Positions 1 through 6,482 of a stretch of 17,206 bases of DNA are shown piece by piece. This DNA is from JAJTFW01 sp964534995 (lineage in GTDB: Bacteria; Bacteroidota; Bacteroidia; AKYH767-A; OLB10). A program made the position numbers and the translations under genes. Positions within the stretch are counted from its first letter, which is position 1, and every line of letters starts with the position of its first letter. The notes below the pieces were generated by a model. It had not been told where the DNA came from. It did no database searches and worked only from the letters and a program-made list of their open reading frames with translations. The stretch spans positions 1 through 17,206 of the forward strand of contig CAZHSC010000073.1 in the NCBI GenBank assembly GCA_964534995.1. The letters run 5' to 3'.

Positions 1-58
1 CCCACGCCACCGGGCACCACGCCCCCCCCCCCCGCTTGCCAGCCAGCTGGGAGGTAAC

Positions 59-1303
59 TTAATCCAGCGAATGACTCACCAGGCCGCTTCTCAATTTCGG
101 CTCAAACCAGGTGGTTTTTGGCGGCATGATCTGTCCGCTGTCGGCGATATCAATCAATTGTTTCATGGTTACAGGAAACAATGCGAAGGCAACTTTCATT
201 TTCCCTGAATCTACCAGTTTCTTCAACTCACCTAAACCACGGAGCCCGCCTACGAAATCAATGCGTTTGTCTTTGCGTAAGTCAACGATGTTGAAGATGG
301 GCTCCAGTACTTTCTTTGATAAAATGGTTACATCCAGCACACCGATCGGGTCCTTATCATCATAGGTGCCTTCTTTGGCATGTAAGGCATACCATGAACC
401 CTCCAGGTACATGCCGAACTCATGTAATTTGGCAGGGCGGAATTCAGCGCTTCCTTTTTCTGTGACGTTGAAATTTTCAGACAATCTTTCAAGCAGTTGT
501 TCTTTGCTGAGGCCGTTCAGGTCTTTGATAACGCGGTTATAGTCCATGATATGAAGCTGGTTATCCGGAAAATGTACCGCAAGGAAAAAGTTGTATTCTT
601 CCTTGCCGTTATGATGGGGGTTAGCTTCCCTGAGTTCTTTTCCTACCAATGCTGCGGCTGCTGTACGGTGGTGACCATCCGCAACATAGGTGTAAGGGAT
701 ATTTTCAAAAAGAGTTGTGATCTTATGAATCGTATTTGCATCTTTTATCACCCAGAATGTATGCCCGATGCCATCATCGGTAATAAGATCATATTCCGGT
801 GTGCCTTTCACCACTGAAGCAACGATTTTGTCCAGTTCGGGTACATGCGGGTAAGCGAAGAAAACAGGCTCCGCGTTCATGTTTCCCACGCGAACGTGAT
901 TTTTCCGGTCTTCTTCTTTGTCTGGTCGTGTTAGTTCATGTTTTTTGATGATGTCATTCATGTAATCATCCACCGACGCGCATCCTACAATACCAAATTG
1001 TGTACGTCCTGCCATTGTCTGACTGTATATGTAAAGACATTCATTTTCATCCTGTATAAATACACCCTCCGACTTCATTTTTTCAAAGTTCTCCCTTCCC
1101 TTTTTGTAAATCTCAGGTGCGTAAACGTTATAGCCATCCGGGAAGTCGATCTCCGGTTTGATAACATGATAAAAAGAACAGGGGTCGCCGTTTGCTTCGA
1201 TACGTGCTTCTTTTTCGTCGAGCACATCGTAGGGTCGGCATGCTACTCTTTTTACAAATTCTTTGGTGGGGCGTATGCCCTTGAATGCCTTTAATACTGC
1301 CAT
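59..1303 (-). CDS. DUF1015 family protein beside serA/serC
   Basis: The 414-residue protein is a full-length, soluble member of the DUF1015 family, whose biochemical function is not established to my knowledge. Landmarks are the N-terminal AFKGIRP and CRPYDVL segments (about residues 6-28), the charged KKHELTRPDKEEDR stretch (about 120-133), and the ADGHHRTAAA motif near 208-217. The GHHR core resembles the phosphate-binding G-x-H-R motif of ParB/sulfiredoxin-like folds, a fold also used by free serine kinases of the SerK/SbnI type; this comparison is inference. It lies downstream of serC and serA on the same strand, separated from serA by a 258-nt gap in which I see no strong terminator or promoter (TCTATTTG at 1351-1358, minus strand, is a weak -7 candidate without a -33 partner). 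That placement suggests a role in serine or phosphoserine metabolism. There is no signal peptide. The ATG has no Shine-Dalgarno sequence, as is usual in this phylum. Confidence 0.88.
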   Translation of the reverse strand: MAVLKAFKGIRPTKEFVKRVACRPYDVLDEKEARIEANGDPCSFYHVIKPEIDFPDGYNVYAPEIYKKGRENFEKMKSEGVFIQDENECLYIYSQTMAGRTQFGIVGCASVDDYMNDIIKKHELTRPDKEEDRKNHVRVGNMNAEPVFFAYPHVPELDKIVASVVKGTPEYDLITDDGIGHTFWVIKDANTIHKITTLFENIPYTYVADGHHRTAAAALVGKELREANPHHNGKEEYNFFLAVHFPDNQLHIMDYNRVIKDLNGLSKEQLLERLSENFNVTEKGSAEFRPAKLHEFGMYLEGSWYALHAKEGTYDDKDPIGVLDVTILSKKVLEPIFNIVDLRKDKRIDFVGGLRGLGELKKLVDSGKMKVAFALFPVTMKQLIDIADSGQIMPPKTTWFEPKLRSGLVSHSLD

Positions 1304-1561
1304 TGTTCGGATGGTTTTTTTGGTTATACAGAAATCAGGCTGCGAATTTACAAATAGATTAAGGATTTACGAACTGGACAGGAACCCTTTCATGACAGGG
1401 CCGGGCATATCTGTTCAGACGAAAAATATTTATATACACAATGCGGTAGTTTGAGTTCTTGTCGCCGGGAAAAAGGAAACTGTATCAGGCGGTTATGAAT
1501 AAATCCTTGTGCTGTATTTAAATTGACAAAGCAGTGTCCGGATAAAAGCGTAGGGAATCTC

Positions 1562-2533
1562 TTACTTTCCGGCGAAGAATGCGACAATTTTCTCAGCAAT
1601 TTCAATACCGATGCGTTCCTGGGCTTCCTGTGTGGATCCGCCAATGTGAGGGCTGAGTGAAATGCGGGGATGATTTCGGATGGCATCTTTAACAATGGGT
1701 TCTCCTTCAAAAACATCAAGGGCGGCCGCGGCGATCTTTCCTTCGTTTAATGCATCCAGCAAATCATTTTCATGCACAGCTCCTCCTCGGGCGGTATTCA
1801 CAATAAAAGCGCCTTTTTTCATCATGTTAAATTCCCTTTTGGCAATGATAGGAGGGGCACCCTTGGGAAAGGGGACATGTAAGGTAATGAAGTCGCTTTC
1901 TCCAAGCAATTGCTCAAAGGGAACGCATTTCATGGTGAGTACCATTTTCGCGTTGCTCATGGTTCTGAAAAAATCGATTTCTATTTCAACATCTTCCGCC
2001 CTCAGTTTAAATGGAAGTATGTTCATGCCCAGGCCAATGCCCATTCTGGCCACCGCCTGACCGATGTTCCCAAAACCGATAATACCCAGCGTTTTTCCTT
2101 TTAATTCAATCCCCGATGAATAATTTTTCTTCAGGGTGTTGAAGTGTTCTTTTGAATTACTGGCAGGCATATTCCTGTTGGCGTCATGCAGGAACCTCGC
2201 CATGGTGAAAAGATGCGCGAATACCAGTTCGGCCACACTTTCCGAAGAAGCTTCAGGTGTGTTAATCACCTTGATCCCTTTTTCTCTGGCGTAAGCTACG
2301 TCGATATTATCCATGCCTACACCCGCACGGCCAATCAACTTCAGGCCGGGACAGGCATCAATCAGGTCTTTCCTAACGGTAGTGGCGCTACGAACAAGGA
2401 TGCCGTCAAAATTATTGAGTTCAGCAGGGAGATTTTCCTGCGGTATTTTGTCGGTAATCACTGTTATTCCGGCTGCTTCAAGTATTATTTTGCCGGCTTT
2501 GTCAATACCGTCATTGGCGAGAATTTTAGGCAT
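1562..2533 (-). CDS. serA: D-3-phosphoglycerate dehydrogenase (short form)
   Basis: This cytosolic enzyme should oxidise 3-phosphoglycerate to 3-phosphohydroxypyruvate, the first step of serine synthesis. At 323 residues it is the short form without C-terminal ACT or intervening regulatory domains, so serine feedback through ACT is not expected. The substrate-binding segment LVRSATTV is at about 46-53 and GRAGVGMDNID at 68-78. The Rossmann loop GFGNIG is at 153-158. The catalytic Arg-Glu-His set is visible as R249 (NTARGG), E278 (DVFEGEP) and H296 (SPHIGGS). An insertion at about 175-205, between the Rossmann loop and the FITLHVP strand, replaces the usual AYDP segment. The acidic residue that normally selects NAD over NADP is not evident there (ILPFKLRAED). 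The gene starts 9 nt after the serC stop, so the two are almost certainly cotranscribed. Another D-2-hydroxyacid dehydrogenase activity is possible, but the serC partner makes SerA the best call. Confidence 0.9.
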   Translation of the reverse strand: MPKILANDGIDKAGKIILEAAGITVITDKIPQENLPAELNNFDGILVRSATTVRKDLIDACPGLKLIGRAGVGMDNIDVAYAREKGIKVINTPEASSESVAELVFAHLFTMARFLHDANRNMPASNSKEHFNTLKKNYSSGIELKGKTLGIIGFGNIGQAVARMGIGLGMNILPFKLRAEDVEIEIDFFRTMSNAKMVLTMKCVPFEQLLGESDFITLHVPFPKGAPPIIAKREFNMMKKGAFIVNTARGGAVHENDLLDALNEGKIAAAALDVFEGEPIVKDAIRNHPRISLSPHIGGSTQEAQERIGIEIAEKIVAFFAGK

Positions 2534-2542
2534 AGAAGTAGC

Positions 2543-3607
2543 TTATGCTGTTTTTAGAGCAAATTCTTTCATTACCTGCGTCAGTACCTGAACACTTTCA
2601 AGCGGTAGCGCATTGTACATGGATGCGCGGAAACCTCCCACCGAGCGGTGGCCTTTGATGCCGATAATACCAGCTTCTTTCGTCATTTTTAAAAAATCAT
2701 CGTCAAGTTCAGGGTTTTTGAGGAGAAAACAGGCGTTCATATCGGAGCGGTCTTCCACAGCACAAGTACCGGTGAACATCGGATTGTTGTCCACCTCTGT
2801 ATAAAACAAATCCGCTTTCTGATGGTTGATTTTTTCAATGGCCGGAACGCCGCCTATTGATTTCAGCCATTCAAGGGTAGCCATGCACACATAAATGGCG
2901 AACACCGGAGGTGTGTTGTAGAGAGAGTCGCCATCTATATGCGTTTTATATTGTAACATAGTCGGTACCACACGTGGCACTTCTTTTAAAATATCATTTT
3001 TGATAATGACAAGTGTAACACCTGCCGGACCCATGTTTTTCTGCGCCCCGGCGTATATCAGGTCAAACTTTGAAACATCAACAGGCCTGCTGAAAATATC
3101 GCTCGACATATCACACACTACGGGAATGGGACTGTCCGGAAAGCTTTTCATTTGCGTTCCGTAAATGGTATTGTTTGAGGTGATATGGAGGTAGTCGCAG
3201 TCACGCGGTATTTCGTAGCCTTTTGGCACATACGTGTAATTCTTGTCTTTGGATGATGCGATGACATGAACATCGCCGAACAACTTTGCTTCTTTGATGG
3301 CTTTGGATGCCCACACACCGGAATCAACGTAAGCCGCTTTTTTATGCAGCAGGTTCATCGGCACCATGGCAAACTGGGTGCTGGCACCTCCCTGTAGAAA
3401 CAGTATGGAGTAATTGTCAGGTACTCCCAGCAATTCCTTTACCAGCGCTTTGGTAGATTGTAAAATGGGTTCAAAATCTTTACTGCGGTGTGATATTTCA
3501 AGTAATGACAAGCCGATTTGATTGAGATCAAGGACTGCGGCGGCCGACTTTTGAATCGCCGATGCGGGTAATATTCCCGGACCGGCTCCGAAATTATGCT
3601 TTTTCAT
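2543..3607 (-). CDS. serC: Phosphoserine aminotransferase
   Basis: This PLP-dependent class V aminotransferase converts 3-phosphohydroxypyruvate and glutamate to O-phosphoserine and 2-oxoglutarate; the family also serves pyridoxal phosphate synthesis. The 354-residue product begins MKKHNFGAGPGILP, the standard SerC N-terminus. It contains the LEISHRSKDF segment, the FLQGGAS phosphate-binding loop, the DMSSDIFSRP strand, and the AGAQKNMGPAG motif whose lysine (K190) should form the internal aldimine with PLP. The C-terminus has the typical GHRSVGGFRASMYNA arginine segment. The reading frame continues upstream to an ATG at 3652, but that codon lies inside the predicted promoter -7 element and the added residues are not family-like, so 3607 is chosen. 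It is the first gene of a serC-serA unit, probably extending to the DUF1015 gene. Confidence 0.94.
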   Translation of the reverse strand: MKKHNFGAGPGILPASAIQKSAAAVLDLNQIGLSLLEISHRSKDFEPILQSTKALVKELLGVPDNYSILFLQGGASTQFAMVPMNLLHKKAAYVDSGVWASKAIKEAKLFGDVHVIASSKDKNYTYVPKGYEIPRDCDYLHITSNNTIYGTQMKSFPDSPIPVVCDMSSDIFSRPVDVSKFDLIYAGAQKNMGPAGVTLVIIKNDILKEVPRVVPTMLQYKTHIDGDSLYNTPPVFAIYVCMATLEWLKSIGGVPAIEKINHQKADLFYTEVDNNPMFTGTCAVEDRSDMNACFLLKNPELDDDFLKMTKEAGIIGIKGHRSVGGFRASMYNALPLESVQVLTQVMKEFALKTA

Positions 3608-3649
3608 TTTTTTGGGTTTAACAGGAAAAACTGCTGTTTTTTGAGAGTT

Positions 3650-3680
3650 CAAAGTAAGCAGGATTTACGGGATTATACAA
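3650..3680 (-). promoter_or_regulatory. Predicted Bacteroidota promoter for serC
   Basis: On the minus strand TTG (3680-3678) is followed by a 20-nt spacer and TTACTTTG (3657-3650), a 7/8 match to the Bacteroidota -7 element TAnnTTTG. Transcription would begin near 3643, leaving a leader of about 36 nt before the serC ATG at 3607. This decides the serC start, because the alternative ATG at 3652 would fall inside the -7 element. Confidence 0.55.
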
Positions 3681-3774
3681 GCAATTCCGGAAAGATCTCT
3701 TTTTCACGAATCCGGTAGGAGAAAGGAAGTGTAAAACCTGCCTTTGCTTTATACACCATACATATTATCCCTTG

Positions 3775-3823
3775 AAAATCGCAACTAATTATTTCATCAG
3801 TAAGGTGTTGCAAATGCGATTTT
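3775..3823 (-). repeat. Inverted repeat, possible terminator of the secreted protein gene
   Basis: AAAATCGCA (3775-3783) and TGCGATTTT (3815-3823) form a perfect 9-bp inverted repeat around a 31-nt spacer. On the minus strand it lies about 120 nt after the stop of the 3944-4777 gene and ends in TTTTC, so a weak intrinsic terminator is one reading. A second, mutually exclusive pairing exists inside it (GCAAC 3781-3785 with GTTGC 3807-3811). Confidence 0.35.
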
Positions 3824-3943
3824 TCACCTGCTCAATTCAAAAACCGTAATCCGTTGCGCTATGATTTAATAAATTTGTTAACTATGATTGTTTAGCTGCT
3901 AACCGGCTGAAAAGGGAAATTGAAAATATCTCTATATCGGGAT

Positions 3944-4777
3944 TCAGTTTTTTACATCCACGTCCCTGACCAGCAACCATTGTCCTTTTGAAAATTTTAA
4001 TCCGTCGTAGCTCAGATCAGGTCCATACAATGAATACATACCTTTCGCTTCCGGCCGGGGATCGGAGGGGGACAGGTGGTCCATGACGATCATTTTCATT
4101 TTTTCGTGATAGCGCAAGCTCATTGTTGCCTGTGCATTGTATTCAAACACCAGGCGGCTTTTCGCTTTACCTCCGGCTTTAATGGAGGCAGCGCCAAGGC
4201 TTATTTTCACCGGATTCAGGAGTAAGGGTTCTGCTATTTTTCGGGTGATGTGAATGTTTTGAGGCGCCCAGCCCAGAAGCAGGTAATATTTTTTCTTCTT
4301 GTATTTTTCCTGATGAATGCTATAATAAATACAGCCAATCCAGCTGGATGAATCACATTTCGTCCATTCCAACTCTTCACGGGCGAGACTGTTATTATGA
4401 TGCAGGCTTATGATTTTCATCTCCGTGTTCGCCTCGTTTTTAAAAAGGATATACCCAAAATATTTATAATGCATGCCTTTGTTGAGCCCAACCAGCCAGG
4501 TAAGCGCCTTTACCTGTTTGTCGGGTGAGATGGCTACCGACAGGGCGGGTATCTGGGCAAAACTCAATGCAGTGCCTCCTTTCACACGTAAGATACTATC
4601 GAGAGTATTGGAAAAAGCCAGGTTGAAAACTTCCTTCACCGAGTCGGTACTACCTTTCAGTACCGAATCACCCAGCGCGATTAATCTTTGTACAGGCTCC
4701 CGTAAAGCCATGGTATCCGAAGTTGCAAGAGCATCCCCTTGCAACAGCAGCAGCAATACGATGATAACGGGTTTCAT
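3944..4777 (-). CDS. Secreted protein of unknown function
   Basis: The 277-residue product begins with a short hydrophobic signal-like segment (MKPVIIVLLLLLQGDALA), followed by a soluble, mostly alpha/beta region. I do not recognise a named domain. Features that look conserved are YYLLLGWAPQN near the middle, the basic KYKKKKYY run just before it, a LVFEYNAQATMSLRY strand, and the C-terminal pattern YGPDLSYDGLKFSKGQW, which reads like a family signature of secreted Bacteroidota proteins. There is no lipobox cysteine and no T9SS sorting domain, so a periplasmic location is most likely. The reading frame extends upstream to 5002, but that part overlaps the ferredoxin gene and its terminator and is low in credible protein character, so the ATG at 4777 before the signal peptide is chosen. 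A terminator at 4838-4867 separates it from the ferredoxin gene, so it probably has its own promoter, which I could not identify. Confidence 0.72.
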   Translation of the reverse strand: MKPVIIVLLLLLQGDALATSDTMALREPVQRLIALGDSVLKGSTDSVKEVFNLAFSNTLDSILRVKGGTALSFAQIPALSVAISPDKQVKALTWLVGLNKGMHYKYFGYILFKNEANTEMKIISLHHNNSLAREELEWTKCDSSSWIGCIYYSIHQEKYKKKKYYLLLGWAPQNIHITRKIAEPLLLNPVKISLGAASIKAGGKAKSRLVFEYNAQATMSLRYHEKMKMIVMDHLSPSDPRPEAKGMYSLYGPDLSYDGLKFSKGQWLLVRDVDVKN

Positions 4778-4837
4778 ATATATTCCGAACGGGGAGCCAC
4801 GCTTTTCATTGTGGTATTGAAGCAGTAGTGAAATGAA

Positions 4838-4867
4838 AAACCCTGTATAGTTTCCTGTACAGGGTTT
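4838..4867 (-). terminator. Intrinsic terminator after the ferredoxin gene
   Basis: AAACCCTGTA (4838-4847) and TACAGGGTTT (4858-4867) form a perfect 10-bp stem with a 10-nt loop, 22 nt downstream of the ferredoxin stop. On the minus strand the stem runs into TTTTTC; the plus strand also has a T run (ATTTTTC) after it, so it could act in both directions. Confidence 0.75.
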
Positions 4868-4889
4868 ATTTTTCAATTGTAATGACTTA

Positions 4890-5237
4890 TTAGGCGTGCA
4901 TCTTGTCTTTCTTCGACATGAGTTCGTCCTTCGACTCGCGGAAATCGGGGTCATCCACACAGCAGTCAACGGGGCAAACGGCGGCGCATTGGGGTTCATC
5001 ATGAAAACCTACACATTCGGTACATTTATCAGTTACGATGTAATACACATCCATTGCCTTGGGCGGCTGTGGGGCATCGGCATCAACCGAAGAACCATCC
5101 AGTTTGGTAAACATACCTTTAACGGAGGTTCCGTCGGAGAAACGCCATTCAGCGCCTCCTTCGTAGATTGCATTATTCGGGCATTCGGGCTCGCAGGCAC
5201 CGCAGTTAATACATTCGTCAGTAATCTTAATGGCCAT
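4890..5237 (-). CDS. 2[4Fe-4S] dicluster ferredoxin
   Basis: The 115-residue soluble electron carrier has two cluster motifs. The first is C9-x2-C12-x2-C15-x3-C19-P near the N-terminus. The second is C72-x2-C75-x8-C84-x3-C88-P, followed by C92 and C93. The eight-residue loop inside the second motif and the CPVDCC ending resemble Allochromatium-type (Alvin-like) ferredoxins, which are known for low and unequal cluster potentials. An unusually long linker of about 40 residues (28-68, acidic, with DADAPQPPKAMD) separates the motifs. The start at 5237 gives the usual MAIKITDEC N-terminus; the 19 extra codons upstream overlap the promoter region. The gene is divergent from the acyl-CoA reductase gene with 92 bp between start codons, so it may supply electrons to a neighbouring pathway. 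This partnership is inferred from position only. Confidence 0.9.
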   Translation of the reverse strand: MAIKITDECINCGACEPECPNNAIYEGGAEWRFSDGTSVKGMFTKLDGSSVDADAPQPPKAMDVYYIVTDKCTECVGFHDEPQCAAVCPVDCCVDDPDFRESKDELMSKKDKMHA

Positions 5238-5259
5238 ATGATGTGAGGATTTTAAGCAA

Positions 5260-5289
5260 TACTTTTGCTGAGATTTGAACACAAAAGTA
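5260..5289. promoter_or_regulatory. Symmetric divergent promoter/operator between ferredoxin and acyl-CoA reductase
   Basis: TACTTTTG (5260-5267) and CAAAAGTA (5282-5289) are perfect inverted repeats with a 14-nt spacer. Read outward from each strand, both arms are exact matches to the Bacteroidota -7 element TAnnTTTG. The minus-strand arm would give a ferredoxin leader of about 38 nt and the plus-strand arm a leader of about 56 nt for the reductase. Neither arm has a clear TTG at the usual -33 spacing, so this may be a repressor site instead of, or in addition to, two overlapping promoters. Confidence 0.45.
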
Positions 5290-5329
5290 ATCACAAAAGT
5301 TTCAAATCTTAAAAAAGAAGGAATATTCT

Positions 5330-6364
5330 ATGAAAAAAAACGGGAGTGTGGAAGCCCTTTCAAAATGGGGGCATGCCATGGCAGCATTGCTGGAGGAGAT
5401 GGAAAGCGGTGCACAGGATAAGGGTAACCCGTTGAAAAACATAGTGCAGCAGGCCGCCAGAATGAACCCCTGGTTTGTACCTGAATATTCTTTAAGGGCA
5501 TTGAAATCATGGTCGGTATTGCTTGGCCGTAAAAACCTCGAGGCGTGGCTGGCTCATTATTCCATTCCGGACGAAGGTTTTTCTCCACCCCGAAAAACCG
5601 GGATTGTGATGGCCGGCAATATCCCGCTGGTAGGTTTTCATGACCTCCTCTGTGTGCTGGCGAGCGGCCATACCGCTGTGGTGAAATACTCGGCTGATGA
5701 CAGGATGCTGATCCCTTTTTTACTGGAAGTGCTGCGGCAGGTTTCTCCCGAAATGTTTAGCAGGGTTATCAACACGGACAGGTTGGAGGATATAGATGCC
5801 GTTATTGCAACTGGCAGCAATAATACTTCCAGGTATTTCGAGCATTACTTTGGCAGGTACCCGCACATCATTCGCAAAAGCAGGACCTCGGTAGCCGTAT
5901 TAACGGGTGAAGAGACGGAAGATGACTTACGGAACCTGGGAGATGATATTTTTTCTTATTTCGGACTGGGTTGCCGGAATGTTTCGAAACTATATGTCCC
6001 CCGGGGCTATGATTTCGCCGCCTTCTTCCGCGCGATGGAAAGTTACGGGGGTGTGATGCAGCATAACAAGTACATGAACAATTACGATTACCACAGTGCC
6101 TTGTTCCTGCTTAACAACGAAAATTTCCTGACCAATAATTTCCTGCTGCTCCGCGAGCATACTGCCCTCGCCACTCCCGTATCGGTATTGCATTATGAAG
6201 CGTATTCCTCACTGCCCGATCTCAGGGAAACACTGCAAGGGCAGATGGATGCGATACAGTGTATTGTTGGGAGTGCTTACCTTCCGTTTGGCAGCGCGCA
6301 ACAACCCGGTCTCCTCGATTACGCCGATGGCACCGATACCATGAAGTTTTTACTGGGTCTTTAA
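5330..6364 (+). CDS. Acyl-CoA reductase, LuxC-like short form
   Basis: The 344-residue protein belongs to the LuxC-like acyl-CoA reductase family, which reduces acyl thioesters or activated fatty acids to aldehydes with NAD(P)H through a cysteine thioester. Visible landmarks are GIVMAGNIPLVGFHDLL (91-107), the HTAVVKYSADD stretch (114-124) matching the family's cofactor/acyl region, ATGSNNTSRYFEHYF (160-174), and FGLGCRNVSKLYVP (211-224), where C215 is the probable catalytic nucleophile. The C-terminus (LPFGSAQQPGLLDYADGTDTM) is also typical. It is clearly shorter than bioluminescence LuxC (about 480 residues); the short stand-alone form is common in Bacteroidota. No luxD, luxE or luciferase genes are nearby, so the role is not light production. 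The substrate is unknown. It is divergent from a 2[4Fe-4S] ferredoxin and close to serC-serA-DUF1015. Confidence 0.85.
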   Translation: MKKNGSVEALSKWGHAMAALLEEMESGAQDKGNPLKNIVQQAARMNPWFVPEYSLRALKSWSVLLGRKNLEAWLAHYSIPDEGFSPPRKTGIVMAGNIPLVGFHDLLCVLASGHTAVVKYSADDRMLIPFLLEVLRQVSPEMFSRVINTDRLEDIDAVIATGSNNTSRYFEHYFGRYPHIIRKSRTSVAVLTGEETEDDLRNLGDDIFSYFGLGCRNVSKLYVPRGYDFAAFFRAMESYGGVMQHNKYMNNYDYHSALFLLNNENFLTNNFLLLREHTALATPVSVLHYEAYSSLPDLRETLQGQMDAIQCIVGSAYLPFGSAQQPGLLDYADGTDTMKFLLGL

Positions 6365-6482
6365 TGGCAATCGCGCGGCTATGCAGCGCCGGATCATCAG
6401 TAATCCACCCAGGGTTTATGGATTGTCAGATTTATCAGGAGATGCCCCCTGCGGCATACCGCTGAGTAAGCGCATTAGAAAA

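Larger units (their letters stand above)
3608..3943. other. Intergenic region between serC and the secreted protein gene
   Basis: This 336-bp gap contains the serC promoter and a 9-bp inverted repeat at 3775-3823. I see no convincing gene in it on either strand. It separates the serC-serA unit from the upstream secreted-protein gene on the same strand. Confidence 0.7.

Noticed and set aside
1390..1719. Open frame of 109 codons on the minus strand overlapping the serA 3' end
   Set aside because: It is a shadow of serA in another frame; its part outside serA shows no recognisable protein features.
4778..5002. N-terminal extension of the secreted protein gene reaching into the ferredoxin gene
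   Set aside because: It overlaps the ferredoxin coding sequence and terminator, and the natural signal peptide starts at 4777.
5330..6364. Bioluminescence (lux) system based on the LuxC-like protein
   Set aside because: No luciferase, transferase or synthetase genes are present, and the protein is the short stand-alone form common in Bacteroidota.
6451..6466. Small GC hairpin between the convergent acyl-CoA reductase and lipoprotein genes
   Set aside because: The stem is only 4 bp and no T run follows in either direction.
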